Shown: positions 25,450 to 39,000, numbered from the stretch's first letter. The stretch: 64,000 nt of DNA from Pseudocercospora fijiensis CIRAD86 (GCF_000340215.1 NW_006921532.1:897844-961843); one strand, 5' to 3'. Notes: generated from the sequence alone by a model not told the origin. Program-made: numbers and translations.

Positions 25450-25683
25450 CACGCCTCGTACAGTTCTATCTAAGGAAATAAGAGCAAAGGAATAAAGTTA
25501 TAGCAATATCTCGAAGGTCAAAGAGCAAAACAACAGACAAAGTAAAAGCAAAAGAGGGTAACAACTATAAGCATTAACACCGTAGGAACAAGTAGTAAGG
25601 ACTAAAGCTATAGGGCGGTACTATATTAATAGCGCGGAGAAGGCAAGGAAAACAACGTAGTAGAGGTAGGGAAAAACAAGCAA

Positions 25684-28600
25684 TTATTTAGTCTCGGGAT
25701 CTAGCTATAATTCTAGGCGGTCTTCGTCGCTAGACTAGTTAAGCTCCTCCTCGGAGTTAGAGTTAGATAGCTAGAAGTCTAGTTTACTATCGGAATCAAT
25801 ATCGGAAATGCTCTACGCGCAATTAATACGTATATAACCCTCCCTTTCTTTATAAGTTATTCCTAATAGCTTACTAAGACGTACCTAGGGATGCGTATAG
25901 TTGTCGGGTAGAATAGGATCTAAAATCGCGGTAGGATCCTCCTCTCGATAGGTATCTAAGGTAGGTAGAGGGTCTATAGAGGTATTAACTTCCTCTTTGG
26001 TTAAGGGAGGGCGGGTAGGCTCTCTTAATTCGACGACCTTCTTTAGGTTAGCCCGGGGGTGCGAGTGCTTTAAGGTAGCACTATTAAGTTCCTAAAGACG
26101 GTACGTAGAACTATCGTAAAGGACCTCCTATACTCTATAAGGCCCTTTCTATTTAAAGGCGAGCTTATAGGAGTAACTATATTCTAACTCGGACCGGTAT
26201 AGGAGAACTATATCGCTAACCTTTAGAGGCTCCTAATTAATAGCATTATAGTTATCAAAATACTACTTAGCCTCTTTACGAAGGCGCCGTTATCGAGCAA
26301 GTCCCTCCTAAGAAGTAGTAATTATATCCTTAAGAGCCTTAGCGCGTAGGGTAAGGAGATCCGCTCTAGTACGAACAGACCCCTAATCGTAAACGCTATA
26401 CGTACGATAGGATAACTTAATACGAAGAACGGCGTCCCTCCTAATTATAAGCTCTGCTAGCGTAAGTCTAGTCGTATCGATAATAGTAGTTCGATCCGCC
26501 TAGAGAAGGGCTAGAACGCGGGTAGAGATAGGAACGGACCTGTCCCCTCTATTAGTTATCTTAGATAGGGTATCAATTAAAGACCGATAGCTACGCTTAA
26601 TAATAGCATTCGACTAGGGATAGTACGGGGAGATACGAACGTTTTTCGCCCTATACGAAACAAGCAGCGCTTAAACTTCTTTAGCTATATTGTTCGTAGC
26701 GTTGTCTAAGATAATCTCGTAGGGTGTTCCCTAGCGGCAAAACAGATCTTTAAATAGGAAGGTAGCTATATTACGAGCATTAATAGCACCGCAGCCCTTG
26801 TAGAAATAATAGGCTTTAGGCTATCGAGAAAGACCTTCCCGAATAATATAGAGGCAGTTATTCCGGCTTAGATAAACCCTATTACCGTACTATCGCTTAC
26901 TAACTAATTAGGTAGCGGGGATACGTAGCTCGCCTAGCCGATAGTAGCTATTCCTAAAATTGCACTTAGGATAGCTCTTGTAGTAGCGAGAGACATCGGC
27001 CTATACGCTATCCTACTAGTAGCGCTAACGAAGGACATCGAAGGTACCCTCCGCCGCCCGGTAGCCGAGTTTATCGTAAACGGAACGAAGGATCTCTTAT
27101 TAGGCTGCTAGGTCGTTAATAATACGCTAGAGAGGTGCATTAACTATCGCTTATCGCTAAAGGATTCGATCTTTAACTAGGAATCGTCGAGAATAGCAAA
27201 TAACCCGACGGTATTAACTCTTTAATAGACTAGGTGCTTTCTTCGTATAGGTTAGGAAGTAGGCGATATAATAGGAGTCGTTAGAGTAGACCCTATTAAG
27301 GATATTATCCCTCTCTAGTTTATCCGCCTTAGCTTTAGCCTAGTCCTTATCGTTAGCAGTAGGGTTCTCGTCGGGCTAGTTACTAGGTTAGTCGTCGGTA
27401 GCAGGCCTAGTAATCGCTAGCATAGCATTAATATAGAAGGTAGCGAAGAAAGTACGGTTAATTACCGCATCGATATCCTCTTCTTCTATTATCTCGGCGA
27501 TGTCCTCTTCTATAGCGGGCCTTCTAGAAAGGCTATCCGGTCTAGTATACTTCTTACTAGGAACGTAGAAGACGTCGAAGTTAAACAAATAGATCTAGGC
27601 AACCTACCGAGCTATCGTAGAGTTTAGTAGGTCGGAGGCTATACGGTTAAGCTAATAGACTAGCGTCTAAGCATCGATTTCTAAGCGAAAGAATACACTA
27701 AAGAGCTATAGTCGGAACTTCTTTAGAGCCTTATAGACTCTAAGGCATTCTCGCTTGCTAGCATCGTATCGGGCCTCGATCGGTTTCTATAGTCCGGAGT
27801 CGTACCTAATAGGATAACGCAAGGATAGCTCCTTACGGTTATACTATATTAGTATCTCGCTATAGCCTTCCCCGCTCGAGTCGATAGCAACAATTATTAA
27901 GCCCGTACCCTCTAAGTAGTTAATAGATATTAGTATAGGTGCGCTAACGAGTGCCTTAGTTACCGTATCCTTAGCCGCTTAGTAAACGGAGGTCTATTCG
28001 AATTTAGCATCCTTCTTAAGCAAGGCGTATAAGGGCTTGCATACTAATATAAAGTTCTCGACCTAGATACGGAAGTAGGAAACTACTCTAAGCTAGGTTC
28101 GGACATCCTTCTAATAGGTAGGATCCGGCTAGGACACTATCTTTAGGACCCGTACATTATTAGGATAGCGGCCGTTCTTATTAGTTACAAACCCGACAAT
28201 GTTTATTCGTTTGCACAGGAGCTAAAGCTTCTCCCTATATACCGTTAAGTTAGCTCGCTCTAGGTCGTAGAGGACACTATCGAGGTTCTAAATATATTCG
28301 AGAAAGAACCTACGGATGCTAGGCTCTACTTCTTTATTGTCGTACCTAGTTTTAGGGCCCTTAATACCGATGTCGTCGAGGAAAGGCATCGCTATATAGG
28401 AGATATAGGCCGCGAGGACTTAGTTTATAATACGAACGAACTAGGCTACGGAGTTAGTTGCCCCTTAGGGAAGGGTAGTTTGTCTATATAGCCTAAGAGA
28501 TATCTCGAAACTAGTAAGGTCCCAACTATTAGGGTAGAGAGGAATTTAGTCGTAGCCCGAGAAAACGTTAACTAGTAAGGCTACAATATAGTTAGCAAAG

Positions 28601-29394
28601 GCTTCCGAGAACCTATTAGTCTCCGGAGGAAGGTTAGTATCTCTAATCGTAACCGCATTGAACTTTTATATAGCGTTAATCAGGCGGTACTTCTTTAGTT
28701 CCCTAGGAGCTATCTTCTTCTAAACTAGGAAGTATAGATTGCGATACGAGGCATAGGAAGGTTCTAAGGTGCCGGCCTTTATACGCTGTCGTATTATATC
28801 CTTAACTATACCTCGTAGGCTTAGGTTTAGCTTAAAACCTAGGTAGGCCTAAGGCTTATATTCGATCGTTCGGATCCTCTATAGAGGGGCAACCTCCGGA
28901 TTTATCCTGCCTAGGTAAGTGAAGTTATATACTAATACGGCCTCGCGATTAATAGAAGCTCGAAGCAAATCTTAAGTTTATCAACCGAAAGCTCGATATT
29001 AGGTTTAATTTTCGCAAGCCTCTCCTCTATTAGCCTTAACCCCCTAGGGATAGTAGAGAACTTTTTAGTAATGTATTTCTAATCGTACGGACTATCCCTA
29101 GGTAGCAATGTTGCTTCCTAATTAAGACACTTTTGTCGCTAGTTAGGATTCCCGCTAGGATTAGACCTATCGGTAATATATATACTACCCTTTATAGGCT
29201 TAATCTTATTAGCTACCCTCTTATATAGGGTATATACACTAATCGATTGTCGAACCCGAGCTCGCTCTCTTTATCGCTAGGCTTAGAGATTAGCGTAACA
29301 AAATAGCGCGTAAACCTCTTTAGAAGTTTCCTTAAGTCGATAGGTGTACAGCTAGTAGTCCTAATTTATAACGCTAGCGAAAACGTTAGATTCG
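25684..29394 (-). pseudogene. Ty3/gypsy pol, reversed copy 2
   Basis: Colinear with 9657-13370. The RT active site keeps MPFLDDIGIKG (28365-28400), so the catalytic Asp pair survives here although copy 1 has FLND. RNase H, the linker PSKKYTRPDSLSRRP (27520-27570), the integrase zinc region and core follow. The shared TAA is at 25684-25686. It is inactivated by many TAG/TAA codons. Confidence 0.9.
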
Positions 29395-29419
29395 TAATAA
29401 TACCCCCGGGGTAGTATTA
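29395..29419. repeat. CCCCGGGG-type palindrome (site 12)
   Basis: TAATAATAC and GTAGTATTA arms around CCCCGGGG, between gag-protease and pol of reversed copy 2. Confidence 0.9.
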
Positions 29420-29429
29420 GACTCGCGCT

Positions 29430-32400
29430 CTAATTAGTTAGTTCGGGTAGACCCGCGTCCGGTAGTAATGCCTCCGGCGACGACATATAAGATAGCATTA
29501 TTACCTTAACTTGTATAGCAGGTATAGGTAGTCGTTGTATTATGCTCGCTATCGCTTCGAGTACTCGTCTTCTTAGTATAGAACCTAGAAACTTACCTTA
29601 ACGTACGGATCGGCGCACTTCTAGAAATAACCTATTTAAGCTATACTAACTTATAGCGCAGATTGCCGGTCTTACAACCGCGCCGTAGCGTTTCCCGAAG
29701 ACCGTCTAGAAGCAGTAAGGATATCCTCGTAGGACTTGTAGCTAGTATTGCCGATATAACTAGTAAATACGACTCGGTTGCCCTTCTAGTTAGCAATAGT
29801 TCCCTCCTAGGAGCTATCGTCGCAGTTGCGCTAAACACCTCGGGTTATACGAGACTATAGCCGACCTAGAATAATTAGCGTGTTTAGGTCGGCGGCAATC
29901 TAGAAGGTAAAGGAAAAGCATATACCGAAAGCGTCTACTATAACATTGTAGTAGGTACCTACTAGCGCAACCTCCCTATTTACTCCCTATATACTAAGGG
30001 AAATATCTCTGTTTATTAGTAGTCTAAGCTATTTAGCCTAGCGCTTACTTATAATAAGTAACTCTAAACTATTATTAAGTATTACTAGCATCTGTTAACT
30101 ATAGCTCCCGATAGTAACCTAAATATAGATAGCAGGGACGACGGCGAAGGAACGGGTAACTGCGGAAAGGTCTATATTATTAGGGATAGAGTAAAGTTCC
30201 TTAGGTCGAGGAGGTCCTACTCGACCGATTTGTTAGCTAGTAAATCGGACAGCCTTAATAGAAACTGAAACTAGAGTAGGGTCGGTATTATTACTATCCC
30301 CTCGGCCGATCTCCTTAACCCTCTCTTCGTTAGCATTATCGATAGTATCTTAGTTCTCGTAGGTTACTAATTCGCCTTCTACTAACTCTTAGGTACCTGA
30401 AAATTTAGGAAGGAACTATAGGGAAGAGACGTCGATATAGTCTTCTCGTCCCTATTTCCTTCGAAGGGCAGCGAGGTCTTTTATAAAGGTAGCATTGTTA
30501 GGGATTCGGCTCTAGAACAGGTTAGTAGGCAAACCGTATACTAGCAGCTCTCCTATAGACATATTAGACTTAAGGTCTAGGAACTATAAAGCCTAGAAGA
30601 GAGCGTTTACCTTTGTGTCTAAGGAGTTAGCTAGGCTAGTACTATACTTTTTTATGTACCTATTAAAGCGAAAGCTCTTTAGGTCGAATAACTTCCGTTT
30701 GTAGGCAGGTAGGTTAGCTAGACCTAGGGTACTACTAATATTAGTAGTAATATCCTCTATGTCGACCTCTAGAGTCTCTAGGACGACTAGGCTTTCTATA
30801 AGTAGGGTGCTAGGTATAGTGCTAGATCGGGCAGCACGGTCTATAGCTGTCTAGAGAGTCTTAGTTTTAGCGGTTAACTCTCGCTATTACTTAGCCTTGT
30901 CGGCCGCCTTGTTCTTTAGTACCCTAGTAGGGGCTGCTATACTAGGGCGAGTAAGGTTCTAAGGGCTCTTGCCCTTGCTTTAGGACTAGGTCTAAGACCG
31001 TATAGTAGCGTAGACATCTATACTGTTCTTAGTAACCGCGTAAACATTAGTAACTACGTCCGGGTCCTAAGAAACAAAGTTAACCTTAATAGGCTTAGTA
31101 GTACTATTACTGCTCCGCTCCTTAACCTGTTTTGCCCTAACCTTCTAAGTTTCTCGTTTAGTAATAGCGGCGAGGGTACTGTTCCTAGTGTCCTTAAACT
31201 CGATCTTGCCGCTATACTTCTTTTCTAGAAGGGTCTTTAGCTAAGGCAGCTTCGGGGCTCTCCGATCCTATTTGAAATCAATCTTGTCGCCGGTGTCGGT
31301 ATAGTAGAATCGGCTATTTACTTGTATAATAAGCTTCCTTTTAAGAAGCTCTTTCTAGATAGGGCAGGACGATTAGACATATTTAAACCCGCTATATATC
31401 TAGCACTTGCCGTCTAAGTTAGAATAGATCTTTCGTATAGCGTAGACATCTACTAAAGGGGCTTTAGGGTAGTTAGGATCTAAAACCTAGTAGACTAGTA
31501 GTATATCGCCTAGTATAGTAGCATTAATGACCTCCCTAACTCGCTATAATGCTTTCGCATTTAGGTTTAGCTAGGCTAGGGATTTAGCTAAGTCCGCGAC
31601 ATCCTAAGAGTGCTTAGTAATAGTAGGAGTTACGGTCTTAGGACTACTTTGCGATTTAGGAAGGAACTTAGGTCCCTTGTTTCCTAAGGCTTCTTTCCTA
31701 ACCTACGCTAGGTTATTCCGGTCTTCGCCGTAGATAAACTTCCTCGCATCGGCTATACTATTAATATCGGCCTTAATATATACTAGGACCTCTTTGTATT
31801 TCCTAAAACTCTTAGGATCGGACTCGCTAAGCTTATAGCGACGGAAGATACGCTAAGCTATAGGCTACGGCAATCCCTAGAGGAGTAGCCTCGTTCTCTA
31901 AGAGTTTTCGAGGTTACTCTGTTCGATACCGTCCGCTAACTCGACAAACTCGCGGATATACCCCTTTAGGTCGTTATCCTTAGTGCGCCTTACTAAGCAG
32001 AGGGACTCGAGCTATATACGACTGCCTTTAATGCGACGGCTATCGCGCTCCCGATATTCCCTTATAAAGGCTATCTTGAAGGTCTCCTAGTTAGTATTAG
32101 ACTTGTCGTCCTTTTCTAGGTAGCTAACTAGGGTTTTAAGGGTTCGGTAAAGCTTAGAGGAGGTAGTCCTTATAAAGGACCGAATCTTATACTAGTCGGA
32201 TTCTCTATCGAGCTCGTAATTAACTAAGCCTTCCTTAAAGCGCTTAATATATACTATAGCGTTCTACCCTTCGAATAAGGGGTTTATAGTGCTCCTTAGT
32301 TCTAGCGGGCGACGCTTGTTTTAACGGAGAAGTTCAGTTTGCTTCTCTATTATCTTTATAATAACATTATAGAGCGCCTCTAGCGTAGAGGGCGTAGGAG

Positions 32401-32520
32401 GCTTACTTATATTAACTAGTCGCCGCCTAATTTCTTCGTTAATAGGATTAGGGGCGTTTTCGGATTCCGAAGATTCTACTAATTCGTAATACTCGTTTTC
32501 GCTAGAGCTAGAGCTTATTC
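29430..32520 (-). pseudogene. gag and aspartic protease, reversed copy 2
   Basis: The counterpart of 13420-16520: a capsid-like N-terminal part (about 31900-32400), a polar middle, and a protease-like C-terminal part (about 29870-30080). Decayed by RIP only, with the same frame throughout most of its length. Confidence 0.75.
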
Positions 32521-33344
32521 GATTGTTATAAAATAGTTGAAATAGCTAAAATAGAATGCTATATAAAGTTAAAATAGAATGCTATATAAATGTGTTTTTA
32601 GTATCTTTAGTTTGTTTGGTTTGTTATAATATTGCTATACGAGAGAGTAGTATGTTAGGCTGTTTCTCCTAGTATTACCCCCGGGGTAGTATTAGGATTT
32701 AGCCTCCTAGGGGTCGCCTAACTACCTCTAGGAGCTTAGTTTAGTAGATTTTAGACAAAAGCCGCTCGGAGGGAGAGACTACAATCTCTGTTTATACCTA
32801 GATCCTAGAAACTAGCTCGTATCTCCTTTAGCTAGGTAGGGGGGCGGTAGCCTTCTTTTTCTAGTAGAAGGCTAAGTACTGTCTAAGCGAGGCTGCGAAT
32901 CTAGGAACGCCCTACCCGATTAATAGGGGACTCCCTAGCTATCCGACCTGCAAGCCGTATTTGCTATTAATTAATAGTCTTAGCAAACTAAGCAAGGCCG
33001 ATAGGTAATTAGTCTATCTCCTCCTTAGGCGGGGCTTATCTCGAGCAAGCGGTGCTAAATAGGTCTTCGACCTAGAGCCGAGTCCTTAGAAGCTAGCTAT
33101 AGCTATAGACTAGGCCCTAAGCTGTAATAGTCCTAAGGGTTTGTAGCTTTTCGGGGTTAAAGCGATGCCCTCGTTAAGAGGTTTCTCTGCTTGTCGTAAT
33201 AGCCCCTTAAGATACTTCGGTATCGTCCGTATTATAGGCTCTTATCGTGCCCTCGCTTCGGTTATAGCTATTCGTGCCCTAGGACTACCTTCGATATACC
33301 CGAACCTGCTAGATATAAAGAGATAGCCCTACCTTCGGCTCTAA
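32521..33344 (-). other. 5' leader of reversed copy 2
   Basis: Holds the palindrome at 32668-32696, a short local duplication (aaaatagaatgctatataaa, 32537-32590) absent from copy 1, and the primer-binding region next to the LTR. Confidence 0.55.
32668..32696. repeat. CCCCGGGG-type palindrome (site 13)
   Basis: Arms CCTAGTATTA and TAGTATTAGG around CCCCGGGG, upstream of gag in reversed copy 2. Confidence 0.9.
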
Positions 33345-33624
33345 TAAAGGACGGAAACTAACACTACTACTACTACTACTAGTAATAGTATAGGCTACCG
33401 AGGGTAACATAACCTATAGCAATATAGGCAGCTATATTTAGCATAATAGGATAACAAGACGGTTGCTTAGGCTAATAACTAGAGCCCTGCAATATAGGCA
33501 TTATAGAAGTGTGTTATAAACAATGTGCTATACGAGGTTGGTACTCTATCTACAATGTAGAAGGAGGCCTCTTATATAGGCTTAAAACTCAGCCTAGGTG
33601 TATAGGGCCGGTTGCTAGCTAATA
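33345..33624 (-). repeat. 5' LTR of reversed copy 2
   Basis: A 280-base match to 21479-21758, followed by the duplication CTAC at 33625-33628. Confidence 0.92.
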
Positions 33625-34230
33625 CTACGCATTAAGGTTTCTCTTATGTCCGAAGATAAGACCGCCTATTTAACTATCGTCGAGGGCATATACGAACTAG
33701 AGGTCTTCGAGAACTAGGTTAAGAAGCTTAATGCCCGTAGCCTAGTTCTACTAAACAAGATTAGCAAGCTTACTAATAAGCACCTTACTAACGACGACCT
33801 CGGCTATATATTCGATAGTTAGCCTAACGAAGGCGAGGCAGCTTAGTAGATCCTTAACCCTCTAAAGGAATACGAAGTCTCTATTTAGATACTATACCTT
33901 CCGTATAGTAACCTAAAGCCTAAGAGCGACTATATATTAATCGACCTAGGCTACTCTCGTATTATCGACGGTACTAAGATTAAGGGCTATAACAACTTAA
34001 CCGTCGCTAAGGTTACTAAGGCGCACCGCAATCTAACCGCCCTTCTAGGTTCTAATACCTTCGTGCCGTTCGCCTTCCCTACCGCTATCTTAGTCGAAGG
34101 CCTTAGTTATATTTCCGATGCCTTAGTCGGTAGAATTCCTTAGTTAAATTACGTTGTTTAGAACGAAGTTAAACAAGTCCTCTAGTTTAGTAAGGAGGAG
34201 CTTAAGGACTATCTACGCGAGTAGGACAAG
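33625..34230 (+). pseudogene. Third long frame, host element, middle part
   Basis: Continues the frame cut at 21478. It reads RIKVSLMSEDKTAYLTIVEG at 33630-33690, later KHLTNDDLGYIFDSQPNEGE (33780-33840), and the run FVPFAFPTAILVEGLSYIS (34060-34115). It ends at 34230, where chromovirus copy B inserted with duplication ACAAG. It has fewer stops than the N-terminal part. Confidence 0.7.
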
Positions 34231-34426
34231 TGTTAGAGCCAAAGAGGCTATACGTAATTGGTATATAATTAGGCCGAGTAAAGCTAGGGTCTTAGTGCCT
34301 TAGGCAGGGCTTGGCGCTTGGCGTTAGGCTAACTCTCCTACCTTCCTCCCTCTCCTCCTAGATCCTTATCGAATACTACTCGTACCTACTACTACCCTAT
34401 CTACCTGCTAATATACCCTTCTTATA
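34231..34426 (+). repeat. 5' LTR of chromovirus copy B
   Basis: Runs from TGTTAGAGCC to CTTCTTATA and matches 41182-41379 and 4010-4208. The next bases (tagtattcgatct) occupy the primer-binding position, with TGG probably mutated to TAG. A short palindrome ctaccctttaagggtag follows at 34438-34454. Confidence 0.92.
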
Positions 34427-36050
34427 TAGTATTCGATCTACCCTTTAAGGGTAGCAGCTAGATAGTCCTTATTTCAAGCTTTCAGCGGTATAGCTATAAT
34501 AACTAATCTAACTATATTACGCCCGAAGAACGGGACCTACACGTACTATTCTATCGAAACAACCGTACTAATCATTAAGCAAGGCCTTCTATACGGCCTA
34601 TTACACCGAGTTAATCGCACTAAGCCGATATCTACTAATTCCGCTACATCCGCATCTTAGGGGCCTATAATACATTATTAGTGTCACCCCTTATAATAGC
34701 GGGCTTATTACGAAGCAACAACAACCGTACTGCCGCCAGCAGCGCTAGCAATAACAACGCTAGTAGCACAGTTCCCGCTGAAGTGCCTGCTAAAGTGCCT
34801 CCTACTAAAGGGCCTGCCGGAGAGCCTATTAAAGAAGAACCTATAATTCTAGGTAACGACCTAGAATTGCCTGTCGACGACATTCTTAACAATATTGTCA
34901 ACCGTCGATATAGCTAACTAGCCTTTAGGCCCTAGCTAGTAGCGAGACTTTAAGAAGCTACCTAAAACAGGCTTACTGCCCTACGTTAAGAACAATAGCT
35001 AAAGGATAATCTCCTCGAGATTCGCCGCCTTTAGGAGGCCCTAATAACTAATACTAAGCCGATAGTAGGGCCTTCCTCGCTATTAGTTCTAGTCTAAAAG
35101 AAGGATGCTAAACTCAAGGACTGCACCGTGTTTAATAGCTCTAGCCGAAAGCAGTACAACGACTACATCCGTAACTATAAGCTCAACTAGCGCAACGCAC
35201 TAAGAGCGCTACTAGACGACTATTCCTTAGTCGTATACGCTATATAGTACATCAATAGCGACCTAAAGCGTATATAGGATAACTATTTTGATTCCCTTTA
35301 CGACTAGACCGCTGTTTAGTAGCAAGACTACAAGACTATTATACTAGACACCCTTAGAAACCCTATACTAAGGCAACAACACGCTTAGGACTAATACCTT
35401 CGAGCTAAACAAAAGACTAATCAATCGGCTCGCTTATTTAAGGCCTATTTAAAGACCCTCGAGGACGATTTGCTAGCTAAGACCGACTCTATCTAGATTT
35501 CCGAAATACGCCCTAAATTGCGATAGGAATTAGTCCTTAAATTGGACCGCCGCCGTATGTTTGAATAGACTAATCTTATATGCATTTAATTTATAGTTGA
35601 AGTCGAGACTACAGAGCGTATAGTATAGCTCTAACAACGGTTAGAATCTAAGATACGCCTAGCTACCTATCGTAGCCGCGGAGGAAACCAAGGTTCCTAC
35701 TAGAACAATAGTACTAACAATAGGAACAGTAGCAACGACCGTAGGAGAAGCCGTAGCCGACGGCTATATAGAGGAGGCCGTAATAGGGGCCGTAGAAGGG
35801 GCTCGTATCCCTATAATACTAACCGCTCGACTAACAATAGCAGCAATAACAGCTACGGCAGTCTACTAACCGGGTTGAAGTGCTTCAATTGTAATAGCAC
35901 TAGCTATCTACTAGGCTAATACGACAAACCTAAGGACTAGGCCCGAATCGACCGTACTGCCGCTAAGCACCGAAAGCACCTCTTAGCAGCTAACGCTACC
36001 CCTATAGGCCAACCTTCGAAAAAAGAGTAAGCGCCGCACTAACTATTAGC
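34427..36050 (+). pseudogene. gag of chromovirus copy B
   Basis: A degenerate frame. The capsid-like part is legible at about 35180-35640 (NYKLNQRNALRALLDDYS, KQKTNQSARLFKAYLKTLED), followed by an Arg/Ser/Asn-rich basic stretch at 35690-35830 and a zinc knuckle at 35880-35925. The knuckle reads CFNCNSTSYLLGQY, where the family has C-x2-C-x4-H-x4-C. Both later ligands became Tyr, as CAC to TAC and TGC to TAC would give. The frame ends near 36027; pol follows in the -1 frame. Confidence 0.82.
36019..36025 (+). promoter_or_regulatory. Candidate -1 frameshift site between gag and pol
   Basis: The heptamer AAAAAAG sits at the end of gag. In the gag frame TAA follows at 36028; in the -1 frame there is no stop through the protease start, and the frame joins the protease (RRKTIDIVL). 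RIP makes no indels, so the frame change is likely original. Whether frameshifting occurs is inference. Confidence 0.5.
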
Positions 36051-39000
36051 CTCGTGCGGCGTAAGACTATCGACATTGTGCTAGCTATTACTCGTACCTG
36101 TCTTATATCCGGGCCCGATACTAACTATAAGACTAAGGTTACACTAGATCTAGGAAATTCAGTTAGCGCCCTTATCAGCTATCGCCTAGCTAAGCAATTA
36201 GACCTTCGACAACTGCCTAGGACTAACCTACTAACCCTTGCTTAGTTTAATAACGCTCGGCACTTGACCTATAGGGCCTACTATGTCTATATAGCCCTAA
36301 AGGACGACCTCGGCAATAAGCGCCTGCTAAACTTTACTACCTACGCGGTAGACATAGACAGCCTCCTATCTAAGATTGTTATTAGTAACCCTGTTCTTAA
36401 GTACTATGCTGTAGTTATAGACTTAGGCAGTTAACAGTAGCGATTTAGAATCGCTAGGAAAGAGGACATTAAACATATCGATGTTAGCGAGTGCCCTAAC
36501 GATATTAGGGTCCTATTTATCGGCAACCTAATACCTGCCGTAGCTAACCTAATAGTCGACCTATTAGGCGATAACGATAAGCCTGTGCCCCCTAATAGCA
36601 TAGACCCTAATTAGCTTGCTCGCATACCGGAGCCTATTCGAGAAACCTATATTAATATGTTTAAATACTACTTGGCATCGACATTGCCTATATTTAAAGA
36701 GACGGATTATAAGATTGATATTATAGAGGGTAAGGAGGTCCCTTTTAGCCCCCTCTATAACCTTAGTAAACGAGAGCTTGCTGTATTGCGTAAGTACCTA
36801 GAGGAAAACCTAGCTAACGGTCGCATTCGGTATAGTAATAGCCCTGCTAGCGCCCCTATCCTATTCGTACTAAAGAAGGATAGTAGCCTACGTCTGTGTG
36901 TTAATTATCGTAGGCTTAACGCTATTACTATTAAAGACCGCTGCCTACTTCCTCTTATTAATAAGACCCTCGATCGCCTTTCTAGTGCTTACTACTACAC
37001 TATATTAGACATTAAGGACGCCTATTACCGCATCCGTATCCGCAAGGGCGATGAATAGAAGACAGCCTTTCGCACTCGTTATAGGCATTTCGAGTACTTA
37101 GTTATGCTATTCGGCTTAGCTAATGCCCCTACAACGTTCTAGTCCTATATTAATCGGGCCCTTTCGGGCCTATTAGACTATCTCTATATAGTTTACCTAG
37201 ATAACATCCTAGTTTATATATACTTACCTAATATTGCGGAGCACTAGGCTACAGTCCGCAAGGTGCTCGATCGCCTACGAGCCTATAGACTGTATTGCAA
37301 GCCTTCTAAATATACCTTTGCTGCTAAGGAGGTGTCCTTCCTTAGCTTCCTCGTATTAACTAAGGGTATCAAGGCTAATCCTAACCGGATTAAGACTATT
37401 ACTAAGTGGCTAACGCCTACTAGCATTAAGGAGCTTCAATTATTCCTAGGTTTTGCTAACTTCTATCGTCGCTTTATTAAGGGCTATTTACGACACGTAA
37501 TGCCCCTAACTAAGCTTACCAAAACTAAGGCTAACCCGACTAGAGAGTTCAAATAGACTAATAGAGCACAAGCCGCTTTTAACGGTCTAAAGCAGCGCTT
37601 TACTAAAGTCCCCTTATTATACCATTTCGTACTAAACAAGTAGATCCGAATTGAGACTAACGCTTTACAGTTCGCTATATCGGCTATTATGTCCTAGCAA
37701 TCAGATAATGACTATTACTAGCACCCGATTGCCTTCTTCTCGAGGAAGATAATCGATACTAAGCGTCGCTACGAGACCTACGAGCAAGAGCTCTTAGCTA
37801 TTATCGAGGCCTTTAAGCACTAGAGGCATTACCTCGATAGGGCCTAATATACGATACAGGTCTATACAGACTATAACAACCTCCGTAGCATCACTAAGGT
37901 TACTAGAGTTATAGGTCGACAGGCTAGATAGGCCGTCTACCTCGCTAGGTTTGATTTTGATATATTATATCGGCTAGGCGTAAGCAACCCTGCTAATAGC
38001 CTATCGAGGCGACCTAATTACGACAGCGGGACTTAGCAATCTATCAATTCATTGTTTCTAACCCTATAGCATAAGATTGCTATAGCCCGTATTGTTAATA
38101 AGCACGCGTAGGATAAGCGGCTTACCGGACTCCGCGACGGCTTAAAGCATATTAATGCTCTTACTATATTGACAGTACGTATTAAGGCAAGAGCTAAGGA
38201 CACAGACAGGAGAAGTTATAATAACTCCCTAGTCGATATCGCTATATATAGTGACAGCGATTAAAGCACTAATGCAGTTAATCCGGCTACTAGTGCTATT
38301 AGATGTATATAATGCGTACCTCGTTTAATAGCGAGGGTACTATTAAATAACCTTGCAAATAGGGATAGTCAATCGTTTATAGATAAGCTGTTACGGGCTT
38401 AGTAGAGGGACGCCTTTGCTGCTAAACGTATAGACAAGCTTGTAAGTAGGCGAAAGACTCGATCTAGTAAGAGTAATTAGTCGATCGACGACAAAGGTTA
38501 CTTAAGGTTCAAGGGCAGATACTATATCCCCGCTAAACAATCGATTAGACAAGAACTTCTCAAGCGACACTATAATAGTAAGCTTGCCGGTTACTATAGT
38601 ATAGAGAGGTCGCACGAGCTACTATCGCGTATATACTACTAGCTAAATAGTAAGCGGGATATAAAGGACTACGTAAACACGTATGCCGTATATCAACGAG
38701 TTAAAGCACCTAAGCACTTGCTATTTAGCGAGTTGTCTTCACTCCCTGTTCTAAAGAAGCCTTTTGCAGAGCTTATAATAGACTTTATTATAGGTCTTCC
38801 CCCTGCTAAGCGAAGAGGAAGCAAAGACGTCTTTAACGCTATACTAGTCATTATAGACCGATTTACTAAGGGTGCTCGCTACATTCCTACTCGCAAGGAT
38901 TGGACTGCTATTAATATAGCAGAGGCGCTATAGACTAATATCTTCTATACCTATTAGGGAACACCTAAGGGGATAGTCTCCGATAGGGGCTCGATATTCA

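Larger units (their letters stand above)
21479..33624 (-). mobile_element. 12-kb Ty3/gypsy element, reversed copy 2, complete
   Basis: An element of 12,146 bases with 280-base LTRs (21479-21758 and 33345-33624), flanked by the 4-bp duplication CTAC (21475-21478 and 33625-33628). It interrupts the third frame of the host element, which rejoins exactly (agctatctac then gcattaagg). It is colinear with reversed copy 1 but lacks part of the spacer module. It keeps some features lost in copy 1, such as the FLDD active-site sequence and the third-frame ATG. Confidence 0.93.

Noticed and set aside
29641..29860. 65-codon open stretches on both strands
   Set aside because: They lie in the gag-protease tail of reversed copy 2 and do not match its frame; considered shadows.
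34665..34917. Overlapping 78-codon open stretches on both strands
   Set aside because: They mirror each other over a Ser/Ala-repeat-like part of the decayed gag region; neither joins a longer frame.
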